DNA from: Bordetella petrii
GTDB taxonomy: Bacteria; Pseudomonadota; Gammaproteobacteria; Burkholderiales; Burkholderiaceae_B
DNA: 64,000 nucleotides
Reading direction: 5' to 3'
NCBI RefSeq assembly: GCF_017356245.1
Contig: NZ_JAFMZZ010000001.1
Span: 1,755,698-1,819,697 of the forward strand
Below the pieces are notes generated by a model, which had not been told where the DNA came from, made no database searches, and was given only the letters and a program-made list of their open reading frames with translations. A program made the position numbers and the translations under genes. Of this stretch, positions 19,073 to 28,074 are shown one piece after another (the first letter of the stretch is position 1; every line of letters begins with the position of its first letter).

Positions 19073-20569
19073 TCAGGCCTGGTCGAGCAGGAACTGCATC
19101 AGCAGGGGCACCGGGCGGCCGGTGGCGCCCTTGTCTTTGCCGCTGCGCCAGGCGGTGCCCGCGATGTCCAGGTGGGCCCAGCGATAGGCCTTGGCAAAGC
19201 GCGACAGGAAGCAGGCCGCCGTGACCGAGCCGGCCGGCGGGCCGCCGATGTTGGCCACGTCGGCGAAATTGGACTTGAGCTGATCCTGGTAGGCGTCGTC
19301 CATGGGCATGCGCCAGGCGGTGTCGAGCGCCTGCCTGCCGGCCGCCAGCAGCGCATCGGCCAGCGCGTCGTCTTGCGAGAACAGGCCGGTGTTGATATGC
19401 CCCAGCGCCACCACGCAGGCGCCGGTCAGCGTGGCGATGTCGACCACGGCCGAGGGCTTGAAGCGTTCGGCGTAGGTAAGGGCGTCGCACAGCACCAGGC
19501 GGCCTTCGGCGTCGGTGTTCAGGATTTCGATGGTCTGGCCCGACATGCTGGTGACGATGTCGCCGGGCTTGTTGGCCTTGCCGCTGGGCAGGTTCTCGCA
19601 GGCGGCGATCAGGCCCACCACGTCGACGGGCAGTTCGAGTTCGGCCAGCGCGCGGAACGTGCCTAGCACGCTGGCCGCGCCGCACATGTCGTACTTCATT
19701 TCGTCCATGGTGGCGGCGGGCTTGAGCGAAATGCCGCCGGCATCGAAGGTGATGCCCTTGCCCACCAGCACCACCGGCCCGGCCTTGGCTTTCTTGGCGG
19801 GCTTGCCGGCGTGGCGCAGCACGATGAAGCGCAGCGGTTCGTCGGATCCGCGCGCCACCGACAGGAACGAGCCCATGCCCAGCGCCTCGACCTGCTTGCG
19901 ATCGAGCACTTCGACCTTCAGCGACTTGAATTCGCGCGCCAGCTTCTTGGCGGTGTCGCCGAGATAGGTGGGGGTGCAGACGTTGCCGGGCAGGTTGCCC
20001 AGGGTGCGGGTGAGTTCCATGCCGTTGGCGATGGCGCCGCCTTCGCGCAGGCCTTGCTGGGCCTGCGCGGTTTCGCCGCGCTCGACCACTTGCACGATTT
20101 TCTTGAGCTTGGGGCGGGCGTCGCGGTCGGGTTTGCCGAACGTGGCATCGTAATGATAGGTGGCGGCGCCGGCGGCGATGGCTGCCGAGCGGGCCCGGGC
20201 CCGGATGCCGGTGTCGGCGATGGGGTTGCCGGCCAGCGTGGAGACGGCTTCGGCCACGCGGGCGGCCACGCACGCCGAGGCAAAGCCCTGTTCGGCGGTG
20301 GCATGGGCGCGCGCGTTGTATTCGCTTTGCTTGCCCAGGCCCACCAGCACCACGCGCTGCGCCGACACGCCGGGCAGCGCGCGCAGCACCAGCGTGGCGC
20401 CGGCGCGACCGCGGAACTCGGCCTTGACGACATGGCGCACGGCATTGTTGCTGGCGCGATCGATGACATCGGCGGCGGGGCTGAGTTCGCCGTCGGCGTA
20501 TACGCCCACGGCCAGCGCGGCGGTCTTGATCTGGTGCAGGGAAGCGGTGCTCTGTGTGCTAAATTCCAT
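19073..20569 (-). CDS. pepA: Leucyl aminopeptidase
   Basis: 498 residues from ATG 20569 ([15 protein letters not shown]). The M17 family signature NTDAEGRL and the metal-binding segments [14 protein letters not shown] and DMCGAASV are intact. PepA is a hexameric two-metal cytosolic aminopeptidase; in some bacteria it also binds DNA as a repressor or recombination factor. It is divergent from lptF with 54 bp between the start codons, which must hold both promoters. Confidence 0.96.
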   Translation of the reverse strand: MEFSTQSTASLHQIKTAALAVGVYADGELSPAADVIDRASNNAVRHVVKAEFRGRAGATLVLRALPGVSAQRVVLVGLGKQSEYNARAHATAEQGFASACVAARVAEAVSTLAGNPIADTGIRARARSAAIAAGAATYHYDATFGKPDRDARPKLKKIVQVVERGETAQAQQGLREGGAIANGMELTRTLGNLPGNVCTPTYLGDTAKKLAREFKSLKVEVLDRKQVEALGMGSFLSVARGSDEPLRFIVLRHAGKPAKKAKAGPVVLVGKGITFDAGGISLKPAATMDEMKYDMCGAASVLGTFRALAELELPVDVVGLIAACENLPSGKANKPGDIVTSMSGQTIEILNTDAEGRLVLCDALTYAERFKPSAVVDIATLTGACVVALGHINTGLFSQDDALADALLAAGRQALDTAWRMPMDDAYQDQLKSNFADVANIGGPPAGSVTAACFLSRFAKAYRWAHLDIAGTAWRSGKDKGATGRPVPLLMQFLLDQA

Positions 20570-20623
20570 GGAGGATTCCCGTGTGCGTGGTGCAGTGCGG
20601 TTGATTATCCCGCATATTCTCAC

Positions 20624-21724
20624 ATGTCTCTATTCAAACGGTCTGTCGTCGCCGAGATCACCAGTCACGCGGGCGTGGTCTTTTCCACGCTGGTAGTGGT
20701 GTGGCTCAGCGTGCTGCTGGTGCGCCTGCTGGGCGAAGCCGCCGGCGGCACCATCGGCGCCGACGTGGTGCTGGGCCTGGCGGCCTTTTCCACGATCACT
20801 GCGCTGCCTACGGTACTGGCCGTGTCGTTGTTCATCGCGGTGCTTACTACTGTTACGCGCAATTACCGCGAATCGGAAATGGTGGTGTGGTTCGCCAGCG
20901 GCCTGTCGCTGGCGGACTGGCTGCGTCCGGTGCTGCGCGTGGCGGTGCCGGTGGCGGGGCTGGTGGCGGTGCTGACCCTGGTGGCCTCGCCCTGGGCCTA
21001 TCGCCAGATCGCCGAATACCGCGAACGCTTCGAGCAGCGCTCCGATCTGTCCAAGGTCACCGCGGGCCAGTTCGCCGAGTCGGGCGAAGGCGAGCGCGTA
21101 TTCTTCGCCGAAGAGCCCACCCAGGCCACCGACGAACTGGGCAATGTGTTCGCGCGTGAAACCGGCCCCGAATGGCACAGCGTCATGACGGCCAGCAGCG
21201 CGCGCGTCGAAACCGAACCCAACGGCGACCGCTTCCTGGTGCTGGGGCGCGGCCATCGCTATGACCTGAAGCCGGGCACGCCCGAGATCCGCCTGGTGGA
21301 TTTCGCCAAGTACGGCGTGCGCCTGGAAAGCAAATCGGGCGACCCCATGGCCGAGGCGCGCGCCGCGGCCGAGCGGTCCAGCAAGGCCCGCCCCACGATG
21401 CAGCTGATTGCCGACGACACCGACAGTTCATGGTCGCAGATCATGTGGCGGATATCGATGCCGCTGGCGGCCCTGAACCTGGCGCTGCTGGCCATTCCGC
21501 TGGGCGCCGTGAACCCGCGCCTGGGCCGTTCGGGCGACCTGCTGATCGCCGGGCTGGTGGGCCTGCTGTACATGAACGTCATCAACCTGTCGCGCGCCTG
21601 GATCAGCAGCGGCAAGCTGCCGTTCGGCGTCGGCGTGTGGGTGGTGCACGCGCTGGTGCTGGCGCTGGCGGCCTACCTGCTGATGCGCCGCCTGCGCGTA
21701 AAGGCGCCGCGCCAGCCATCGTGA
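20624..21724 (+). CDS. lptF: LPS export permease LptF
   Basis: 366 residues from ATG 20624 ([17 protein letters not shown]). A YjgP/YjgQ-type permease: three N-terminal membrane helices to about residue 110, a periplasmic beta-jellyroll in the middle ([21 protein letters not shown]), and three C-terminal helices. LptF with LptG and LptB2 extracts LPS from the inner membrane. The usual partner lptG is not next to it here: a convergent LysR gene follows after 13 bp. Confidence 0.93.
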   Translation: MSLFKRSVVAEITSHAGVVFSTLVVVWLSVLLVRLLGEAAGGTIGADVVLGLAAFSTITALPTVLAVSLFIAVLTTVTRNYRESEMVVWFASGLSLADWLRPVLRVAVPVAGLVAVLTLVASPWAYRQIAEYRERFEQRSDLSKVTAGQFAESGEGERVFFAEEPTQATDELGNVFARETGPEWHSVMTASSARVETEPNGDRFLVLGRGHRYDLKPGTPEIRLVDFAKYGVRLESKSGDPMAEARAAAERSSKARPTMQLIADDTDSSWSQIMWRISMPLAALNLALLAIPLGAVNPRLGRSGDLLIAGLVGLLYMNVINLSRAWISSGKLPFGVGVWVVHALVLALAAYLLMRRLRVKAPRQPS

Positions 21725-21737
21725 TGCCCACGGGGTT

Positions 21738-22658
21738 TTACGGCAGATAGCGCATGCCGCCCTGGCGGCCCGCCAGCAGCGGGGCGTTGCGCACCACCGA
21801 GCGACGCATGAAATCCCACAGCACCGACATGCGCTTGAGCTTGTGCAGGTCTTCGTGGCAGTACATCCAGAAGCTGCGCGTGATGGCGATGTCGTCTTCC
21901 AGCACCGGCACCAGGCGCGCGTCCTGCGCGGCGATGAAGCAGGGCAGGATCGCCAGCGAGCGGCCCTGCAGCGCGGCATGGTACTGCGCCACCACGCTGG
22001 TGCTGCGCAGCACCACCCGGCTGTCGGGCAGCAGATCTTCCAGGTAGCGCAGCCGCTCGCTGAACAGCAGTTCGTCGACATAGCCGATGAAAGTGTGGCC
22101 GGCCAGGTCGGCGCGCGCCGCAATGGGGGCGTGGCGCGCCAGGTAGCCGGGGGTGCCGTACAGGCGCAGGGTGTAGTCGCACAGCTTGGTGCATACATAC
22201 GGACCGCGCTGCGGGCGCTCGATGGTGATGGCCAGGTCGGCCTCGCGCTTGGACAGGCTGACAAAGCGCGGCACCGGCAGGATGTCCAGCGTGATGTGCG
22301 GATAGCGGCGCTGGAAGTCGGCCGCCAGCGGCGTCAGCACATAGCTGCCGAAGCCTTCGGTGGCCCCGATGCGCAGGTGGCCCGACAGGGCCTGACCGAT
22401 GCCCGACAGGCTCTCGCGCGCGGTCTGCACCGCGCTTTCCATCTGTTCGGCATAGACGAACAGGCGCTGCCCGTCGTCGGTCAGCACGAATCCGGTGCTG
22501 CGCGATTTTTCGAACAATAGCGAATCGAGCTCGGCTTCCAGCGCGCGGACGCGGCGCGCCACCGTAGTGTGTTCCACCCCCAGTTTGCGGGCCGCCGCGC
22601 TGACGCGCTGGGTGCGGGCCACTTCCAGAAAATAGCGCAGGCTGTCCCAGTCCAGCAT
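21738..22658 (-). CDS. LysR family transcriptional regulator
   Basis: 306 residues from ATG 22658 (MLDWDSLRYFLEVARTQ), with AAGGAAACCGTC upstream. The winged-helix HTH is clear (SAAARKLGVEHTTVARRVRALEAEL). The HTTVARRV recognition helix is of the subgroup often adjacent to dehydrogenase or transport genes. The effector-binding domain follows. It is divergent from the solute-binding protein/mmsA pair, its likely target. Confidence 0.9.
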   Translation of the reverse strand: MLDWDSLRYFLEVARTQRVSAAARKLGVEHTTVARRVRALEAELDSLLFEKSRSTGFVLTDDGQRLFVYAEQMESAVQTARESLSGIGQALSGHLRIGATEGFGSYVLTPLAADFQRRYPHITLDILPVPRFVSLSKREADLAITIERPQRGPYVCTKLCDYTLRLYGTPGYLARHAPIAARADLAGHTFIGYVDELLFSERLRYLEDLLPDSRVVLRSTSVVAQYHAALQGRSLAILPCFIAAQDARLVPVLEDDIAITRSFWMYCHEDLHKLKRMSVLWDFMRRSVVRNAPLLAGRQGGMRYLP

Positions 22659-22679
22659 GACGGTTTCCTTGTTTATTTG

Positions 22680-22696
22680 TGCACAATGAATGTGCA
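22680..22696. promoter_or_regulatory. Inverted repeat in the divergent LysR promoter region
   Basis: TGCACA at 22680-22685 and TGTGCA at 22691-22696 form a perfect dyad with a 5-nt spacer, 22 bp upstream of the LysR start and about 107 bp before the solute-binding protein gene. The position suits a LysR-type binding site. The operator role is inferred. Confidence 0.45.
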
Positions 22697-22802
22697 ATTT
22701 GTGCTGTTGCTTGATGATTTTTACACATCTACACTAGATCAGCCGGCCAGCCCCCGCGGGCGGCCCGGCTACAACCACACGAATAATCACCGGAGACACA
22801 AC

Positions 22803-24020
22803 ATGACACTGCACGCTCGCGGGCTGGCCGCCGGTTTCTGCCTGGGCGCCATGCTGGCAGGCCCCGCCATGGCGGCCGACAAGCCGCCGGTCAAGATCGG
22901 CATCCTGACCGACATGTCGGGCACTTACGCGGCCATGGGCGGCGCCGGTTCGGTGGCGGCGGCGCAACTGGCTATCGATGACTGCCTGGCCGCGGAATGC
23001 AAGGGCATGAAGATCGAGCTGGTGTCGGCCGACAACCAGAACAAGGCCGACGTGGGGGCGGCGCGGGCGCGCGAATGGTTCGACCGCGACGGCGTGACCG
23101 CCATTGCCGACCTCACCAATTCCGCGGTGGCGCTGGCAGTGCAGGGCATTGCCCGCGAGAAGAACAAAGTGGTGATGTTCTCCGGCCCGGCCACCACCGC
23201 GCTGACCAATAAAGAATGCTCGCCGCTGGGCTTTCACTGGATGTTCGACACGTACTCGCAGTCGGCGGGCGGCGCCAAGGCCACGGTGCGCGCCGGCGGC
23301 AAGTCCTGGTATTTCATTACGGTGGATTACGCCTTCGGGCATTCGCTGGAAGCCGACACGGCCAAGGCGGTCAAGGGCCTGGGCGGCTCGGTGGTGGGTT
23401 CGGTGCGCCATCCGTTGAACGCGCCCGACTTCGCCTCGTACCTGCTGCAGGCGCAAAGCTCCAAGGCGCAGGTGGTGGCGCTGGCCAACGGCGGGCAGGA
23501 CACGGTCAACGCCGTCAAGCAGGCGCGCGAATTCGGCATTGTCGAAGGCGGCCAGCGCCTGGTGTCGCTGCTGATCTTCCTGTCCGACCTGCGCGCCCTG
23601 GGCCTGGAGAACGCACAGGGGCTGTCTTATGTAGACGGCTTCTACTGGGACTACGACGACGGCACGCGCGCCTGGTCGAGCCGTTTCGAGAAGGCGTTCC
23701 GCGGGCTCAAGCCCACCATGACGCAGGCCGGCGTGTATTCCAGCGTGCTGCACTACCTGCGCGCGGTGGCCGCCAGCGGCACCACCGACGGCCGCAAGGT
23801 GGCCGACAAGATGCGCGAGCTGCCGATCAAGGACCCGATCATGCACAACGCCAGCATCCGGCCCGACGGCCGCGTCATCCACGACATGTATCTGTACGAG
23901 GTCAAGAAGCCGGGCGAATCCAAGGGCGGCTGGGATTATTCCAAGCTGGTCGCCACCATCCCGGCCGACGAGGCCTTCCAGCCGCTGGCGGACTCGACCT
24001 GCCCGCTGCTGAAGCAGTAA
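22803..24020 (+). CDS. Branched-chain amino acid-type ABC transporter substrate-binding protein
   Basis: 405 residues with a signal peptide ending AMA (residue 24). The mature part starts DKPPVKIGILTDMSGTYAAMGG, the standard opening of LivJ/Leu-Ile-Val-binding folds, and continues with NKADVGAARAREWFD and VDYAFGHSLEAD. It would bind a small organic ligand in the periplasm. No permease or ATPase gene is nearby, so it must use a transporter encoded elsewhere. CCGGAGACACAAC is the ribosome-binding region. It precedes mmsA by 75 bp. Confidence 0.88.
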   Translation: MTLHARGLAAGFCLGAMLAGPAMAADKPPVKIGILTDMSGTYAAMGGAGSVAAAQLAIDDCLAAECKGMKIELVSADNQNKADVGAARAREWFDRDGVTAIADLTNSAVALAVQGIAREKNKVVMFSGPATTALTNKECSPLGFHWMFDTYSQSAGGAKATVRAGGKSWYFITVDYAFGHSLEADTAKAVKGLGGSVVGSVRHPLNAPDFASYLLQAQSSKAQVVALANGGQDTVNAVKQAREFGIVEGGQRLVSLLIFLSDLRALGLENAQGLSYVDGFYWDYDDGTRAWSSRFEKAFRGLKPTMTQAGVYSSVLHYLRAVAASGTTDGRKVADKMRELPIKDPIMHNASIRPDGRVIHDMYLYEVKKPGESKGGWDYSKLVATIPADEAFQPLADSTCPLLKQ

Positions 24021-24095
24021 AACGGTTGCCAGGGGCGGGCCGCGCAGGCCTGTCCCGGGGGCCGGCAGTATCCCGCAATCTATGAGGAGCAACCC

Positions 24096-25589
24096 ATGAG
24101 TGAAGTCCCCAGCGTACCGCTACTGATCGGCGGCAAGCTCGTGCAATCCAAGACGACTGAATGGCGCGACGTGATCGATCCGGCCACGCAGCAGGTGGTC
24201 GCCCGCGTTCCCTTCGCCACGCGCGAGGAGCTGGACCTGGCGGTGTCCAATGCCAAAGAAGCCTTCCAGTCGTGGCGCAATGCCGGGCAGGGCGCCCGCA
24301 TGCGCGTCATGCTGAAGCTGCAGCAGCTGCTGCGCGAAAACACCGGCAAGCTGGCCGAGATGATCACCCGCGAGCACGGCAAGACCCTGCCGGATGCCGA
24401 GGGCGAAGTCGGCCGCGGCCTGGAAGTGGTCGAGCACGCGTGCGCGATCGCCAACCTGCAGCTGGGCGAGTATGCCGAAAATGCCGCCGGCGGCATCGAT
24501 GTCTACACCCTGATCCAGCCCCTGGGCGTGTGCGCCGGCATCACGGCGTTCAACTTCCCGGTCATGCTGCCGTGCTTCATGTTTCCCATTGCCGTGGCGT
24601 GCGGCAATACCTTTGTGCTCAAGCCGTCCGAGCAGGACCCGACGTCTTCGCTGTTCCTGGCCCAGCTGGCGCTCGAGGCCGGCCTGCCGCCGGGCGTGCT
24701 GAACGTGGTGCACGGCGGCCCCGAGATCGCCAACGGGCTGTGCGAACACCCCGACATCAAGGCCGTGTCGTTCATCGGGTCTACCCGCGTGGGCTCCGAG
24801 ATCTACCAGCGCGCCTCCAATGCCGGCAAACGTTGCCAGGCCATGATGGGCGCCAAGAACCACTGCGTGATCCTGCCCGACGCCGACCCCGAAGTGGCGC
24901 TGAACCAGCTGCTGGGCGCGGCCTTCGGCGCGGCCGGCCAGCGCTGCATGGCCGCCTCGGTGGCGGTGCTGGTGGGCGAGGCGCGCAATTGGCTGCCCGA
25001 CTTCGTCGAACGCGCCAAGGGCCTGAAGGTCAATTCCGGCACCGACCGCAAGGCCGACCTGGGGCCGCTGGTGTCGCCCAATGCCAAGAAACGCGTCGAA
25101 AGCCTGATCCAGAAGGGCGTGGACGAAGGCGCCAAGCTGCTGCTCGACGGGCGCAACCTGAAAGTGCCGGGCTTCGAGCAAGGCAACTTCGTAGGCCCCA
25201 CGGTGTTCGACGGCGTGACGGAAGACATGACCATCTACACCGAAGAAATTTTCGGCCCCGTGCTCAGCGTAGTGGGCGTCGACACCCTGGAAGAGGCGGT
25301 GGCGTTCATCAACCGCAACCCCAACGGCAACGGCGTGGCGCTGTTCACCCAGGACGGGGGCGCGGCCCGCTACTTCCAGAACAACATCGATGTGGGGCAG
25401 GTGGGCATCAATATTCCCATTCCCGTGCCGGTGGCCTGGTTCAGCTTCACCGGCTCGCGCGGGTCGAAGCTGGGCGACCTGGGGCCGAACGGCAAGCAGG
25501 CCGTGCAGTTCTGGACGCAGACCAAGACCGTGACCGCGCGCTGGTCGGCCCATGGGCGTACGGTGAACACCACGATCTCGATGCGCTGA
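24096..25589 (+). CDS. mmsA: CoA-acylating methylmalonate-semialdehyde dehydrogenase
   Basis: 497 residues. The aldehyde dehydrogenase catalytic Cys284 lies in AAGQRCMAAS, and the FNFPVMLPCFMFPIA and LKPSEQDP segments are those of the MmsA subgroup that acylates CoA. It makes propionyl-CoA or acetyl-CoA from methylmalonate or malonate semialdehyde, in valine, inositol or beta-alanine breakdown. GAGGAGC lies just before the ATG. The propionyl-CoA product may connect it with the PrpE-like gene nearby, but they are not in one operon. Confidence 0.92.
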   Translation: MSEVPSVPLLIGGKLVQSKTTEWRDVIDPATQQVVARVPFATREELDLAVSNAKEAFQSWRNAGQGARMRVMLKLQQLLRENTGKLAEMITREHGKTLPDAEGEVGRGLEVVEHACAIANLQLGEYAENAAGGIDVYTLIQPLGVCAGITAFNFPVMLPCFMFPIAVACGNTFVLKPSEQDPTSSLFLAQLALEAGLPPGVLNVVHGGPEIANGLCEHPDIKAVSFIGSTRVGSEIYQRASNAGKRCQAMMGAKNHCVILPDADPEVALNQLLGAAFGAAGQRCMAASVAVLVGEARNWLPDFVERAKGLKVNSGTDRKADLGPLVSPNAKKRVESLIQKGVDEGAKLLLDGRNLKVPGFEQGNFVGPTVFDGVTEDMTIYTEEIFGPVLSVVGVDTLEEAVAFINRNPNGNGVALFTQDGGAARYFQNNIDVGQVGINIPIPVPVAWFSFTGSRGSKLGDLGPNGKQAVQFWTQTKTVTARWSAHGRTVNTTISMR

Positions 25590-25677
25590 GGTCTGTCACG
25601 CATCTGTCGCAGCAGGCCGCCAGCGGCGGCCTGCATCCCGCCTTGTGTCCCTCTAAACTTATATCTATAAATAATAT

Positions 25678-25703
25678 AGAACAGGTTCTTTATTACTTAT
25701 AAT
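25678..25703 (+). promoter_or_regulatory. Promoter and palindrome before the CysB-like gene
   Basis: The AT-rich stretch 25650-25705 stands out from its GC-rich surroundings. It has TATAAT at 25698-25703 and a 12-bp palindrome-like AGAACAGGTTCT at 25678-25689, which would cover the -35 region. The gene start follows 24 bp later. The same 12-mer lies before glpK at 58358-58369. Confidence 0.5.
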
Positions 25704-25726
25704 TGGCCGGTCTATCAGGGGCCACC

Positions 25727-26671
25727 ATGAACCTGCAGCAATTCCGTTTTGTGCGCGAGACCATCCGGCGCGACTTCAACCTGACCGAAGCCGCCCGCAT
25801 GCTGTATACCTCGCAGCCCGGCGTGTCGAAGGCCATTATCGAGTTCGAGGACGAACTAGGCATCAAGATTTTCGAACGCCATGGCAAGCGCATCAAGGGG
25901 CTGACCAAGCCCGGCCTGGCCGTGTCGCAGGTCATCGACCGCATCATGCGCGAAGTCGACAATCTGAAAAAAGTCAGCGATGAGTTCGCCCGCCGCGATG
26001 AAGGGGGCCTGGTCATTGCCTGCACCCATACACAGGCGCGCTATCTGCTGCCGCGCGTCATCCCCGGGTTCCGCAAGCAGTTTCCCAAGGTGCACCTGTC
26101 GCTGGCCGAAGGCAGCCCGGGCCAGTTGGCCGAGATGGTGCTGCACGAACAGGCCGACCTGGCCCTGGCGACCGAGTCGCTGGCCCTGACCCCCGGGCTG
26201 GCCACCCTGCCGGTGTATGCCTGGGAGCACACCGTGGTGGTGCGGCCCGACCATCCGCTGGCCGAACTCACCAGCAGCGCGGCCAAGAACCTGACGCTGG
26301 CGCAACTGGCCGAGTACCCCATCGTGACCTACGACCGCGCTTTTACCGGCCGCAGCACCATCGACGAGGTGTTCGCCAGCCAGGGCATCCATCCGGACAT
26401 CGTGCTCGAAGCCATCGACGCCGACGTCATCAAGACCTACGTGGACGTCGGCCTGGGCATCGGCATCATCGCCGGCGTGGCCTACGATCCGCGCCGCGAC
26501 GGCAACCTGGTGGGCCTGCCGGTGGGCCACCTGTTCGGCACGCATACCACGCGCGTCGGGGTGAAGGCCGGCGTGTTCCTGCGCGACTACGTCTACACCT
26601 TCCTGGAAATGATGGCGCCTGCGCTCACCCGCCAGGTGGTTACCGAGGCGGTGCAGGGCCATGGCGCCTGA
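25727..26671 (+). CDS. cysB: CysB-family LysR transcriptional regulator
   Basis: 314 residues starting MNLQQFRFVRETIRRDFNLTEAA. The HTH YTSQPGVSKAIIEFEDELG and the following KRIKGLTKPG are diagnostic of CysB/Cbl, the regulators of sulfur assimilation and sulfonate use that respond to O-acetylserine or adenosine phosphosulfate. Ligand-domain residues such as CTHTQARYLLP also fit. It could be a second copy (Cbl-like) rather than the master CysB. It ends in an intrinsic terminator. Confidence 0.85.
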   Translation: MNLQQFRFVRETIRRDFNLTEAARMLYTSQPGVSKAIIEFEDELGIKIFERHGKRIKGLTKPGLAVSQVIDRIMREVDNLKKVSDEFARRDEGGLVIACTHTQARYLLPRVIPGFRKQFPKVHLSLAEGSPGQLAEMVLHEQADLALATESLALTPGLATLPVYAWEHTVVVRPDHPLAELTSSAAKNLTLAQLAEYPIVTYDRAFTGRSTIDEVFASQGIHPDIVLEAIDADVIKTYVDVGLGIGIIAGVAYDPRRDGNLVGLPVGHLFGTHTTRVGVKAGVFLRDYVYTFLEMMAPALTRQVVTEAVQGHGA

Positions 26672-26692
26672 ACCGCCTGCCTGCCCCATCCC

Positions 26693-26719
26693 GCCCGGCC
26701 CCAGGCCGGGCTTTGTTTT
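26693..26719 (+). terminator. Intrinsic terminator after the CysB-like gene
   Basis: GCCCGGCC at 26693-26700 pairs with GGCCGGGC at 26704-26711 around a 3-nt loop, followed by TTTGTTTT. It starts 22 bp after the stop codon. Confidence 0.85.
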
Positions 26720-26794
26720 GGGGGCCCGGTGAACGATGCTATGCCAGGGCAGGGGCCGATTAAAATAATTAAATAAGAACCGATCTCATTTGTG

Positions 26795-26824
26795 TTGACT
26801 AAAAAATAGGAATCATTATCATTA
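26795..26824 (+). promoter_or_regulatory. Promoter overlapped by a Fur box, before DUF2325 gene
   Basis: TTGACT at 26795-26800 and TATCAT at 26817-26822 are spaced 16 bp, giving a good sigma-70 promoter. The overlapping TAGGAAT-C-ATTATCA (26807-26821) matches the 7-1-7 Fur consensus TGATAAT-N-ATTATCA at 11 of 14 arm positions, with the right arm perfect. Bound Fur-iron would cover the -10. This predicts expression under iron limitation. Confidence 0.7.
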
Positions 26825-26856
26825 ACTCCAGTTCTCAACGATCTGGAGTACATATC

Positions 26857-27168
26857 ATGGCAGCAGCGCTTAGCGCAGTGGTGGTGGGCGCCGACAGGCT
26901 GGGGAATATTCCGGACCTGTTGAAGGGCCACAATATTTCGATCACGCACCATATCAGCGGGCGTGATCCTTCGCACCAGAAGAAGACGCTGCAGCTGCCC
27001 TCGGGCACGCAACTGGTCATTCTGCTGACCGACTTCCTGGGGCACAACGTGATGAAGACCTTCCGCCACGCGGCCCAGCGCGGCGGCATCCGGGTGGTGG
27101 CGTGTCGGCGGTCGGTATGCAGCATGCAGCAGGCTCTGCAGCAATGCGGCCTGTGCTCGATGCACTGA
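26857..27168 (+). CDS. DUF2325 domain protein, probably iron-regulated
   Basis: 103 residues starting MAAALSAVVVGADRLGNIPDLL. The fold looks like a small alpha/beta domain with the family's GADRLGNIP opening, LVILLTDFLGHNVMK and a cysteine-containing C-terminus (CRRSVCSMQ, then CGLC). The function of DUF2325 proteins is unknown; the cysteines could bind metal or a cluster, which is inference. The upstream Fur-box promoter suggests a role in iron limitation. The gene ends in a terminator shared with the convergent gene. Confidence 0.8.
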   Translation: MAAALSAVVVGADRLGNIPDLLKGHNISITHHISGRDPSHQKKTLQLPSGTQLVILLTDFLGHNVMKTFRHAAQRGGIRVVACRRSVCSMQQALQQCGLCSMH

Positions 27169-27180
27169 TCAAGGTAAAGG

Positions 27181-27206
27181 CGGCGGCTCTTTGAGCCGCC
27201 GTTTTT
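27181..27206 (+). terminator. Intrinsic terminator of DUF2325 gene
   Basis: CGGCGGCTC (27181-27189) and GAGCCGCCG (27193-27201) form a 9-bp stem with a TTT loop, followed by a run of five T (27202-27206). It lies between two convergent genes and overlaps the last codon of the minus-strand gene. Confidence 0.88.
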
Positions 27207-27816
27207 ATTGGCTGGTGTCGCCGGGGGCCGAGGCCAGCAGGCCGCCTTCCAGGCGGCGAGCGCCGTTGTAGCGCTTGGCCCAATAGGCCAGTGTCATTTT
27301 CTCGATGCGCACCACGCCGCCTGAACTGGGCGAATGCACGAAGCGGTTGTCGCCCAGATAGATGCCCACGTGCGAATAGCGCCGGCCCAGGGTGTTGAAG
27401 AACACCAGGTCGCCGGGCTGCAATTGCTTCCTGTCGATGGCGGTGCCCATCAGCGCCATGGCCGAGCTGTTGCGGGGCAGTTTCAGGCCCAGCGCGTGCT
27501 GGGCCGAATAGACGACCAGGCCGCTGCAGTCGAAGCCGGTGTCGGGCGACGAGCCGCCATAGCGGTAGCGCACGCCCAACTGATCCAGGGCCTCGTCGAT
27601 GAGCGGGTTGGCGATGGCCTGCTGCCGTTCGCGGCTGAGCTTGCGCGTCACCAGCGAGCCGATCGGGTCGTCGGACCGGGCGGCCCAGGCCGCGTCCTGC
27701 GAATCGAGCGCGCCGCTGTCGGCGCCCGGGCGGGGGGCCGCGCAGCCCGCCAGCAGTACGCACAGCGCGACGACAGCCAGGCCGGCGTGCCGGCGGGTGA
27801 GGCCGGAGCCCTGCAT
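27205..27816 (-). CDS. NlpC/P60 family lipoprotein, cell-wall peptidase
   Basis: 203 residues from ATG 27816; an upstream ATG at 27846 adds ten residues. The N-terminus is a lipoprotein signal with the lipobox LLAGC (Cys25). The NlpC/P60 domain fills the C-terminal part, with catalytic Cys97 in FDCSGLV, His149 in YSHVGIY and a third polar residue His161. These enzymes cut D-Glu-DAP type peptide bonds in peptidoglycan. It is probably anchored in the outer membrane. It is divergent from the PrpE-like gene. Confidence 0.9.
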   Translation of the reverse strand: MQGSGLTRRHAGLAVVALCVLLAGCAAPRPGADSGALDSQDAAWAARSDDPIGSLVTRKLSRERQQAIANPLIDEALDQLGVRYRYGGSSPDTGFDCSGLVVYSAQHALGLKLPRNSSAMALMGTAIDRKQLQPGDLVFFNTLGRRYSHVGIYLGDNRFVHSPSSGGVVRIEKMTLAYWAKRYNGARRLEGGLLASAPGDTSQ

Positions 27817-27946
27817 ATGGAGTACGCGCGTAGATTGCCGGTGCATGCCTGCCCGAGCGGAGCGCCATGCCCCGCGGATGCTGGTGGAATTGGCGCGATT
27901 CTAGCAAATGCCGATGTTTGCAACGGTTGCCCGGCCCAGGCCGGGC

Positions 27947-27980
27947 CCGTGCGACCTGGGGAATTCCCCAGGTCGCACGG
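27947..27980. repeat. 34-bp perfect palindrome
   Basis: CCGTGCGACCTGGGGAA at 27947-27963 is followed directly by its exact reverse complement at 27964-27980, with no unpaired centre. It lies in the 258-bp gap between the NlpC/P60 gene and the PrpE-like gene, 95 bp before the latter's start. No T run follows, so it is not a typical terminator. It could be a dimeric regulator site or a strong RNA hairpin. Confidence 0.85.
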
Positions 27981-28074
27981 CAAGCCTGATGCAAGCTTTG
28001 CCCGCCACAATAAACCCCGGCAGGGGACAAAGAAGCCCCCAACGGAGAGCAAGCCCGTGCAACCGGAGGCAAGC

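Noticed and set aside
19811..20623. Long N-terminal extension of lptF over the pepA gene
   Set aside because: The family N-terminus begins at the ATG at 20624; the upstream frame is antisense to pepA.
27334..28074. 247-codon N-terminal extension of the PrpE-like protein
   Set aside because: The extension lies over the NlpC/P60 gene and the palindrome; ATG 28075 has GGAGG and starts the normal family N-terminus.
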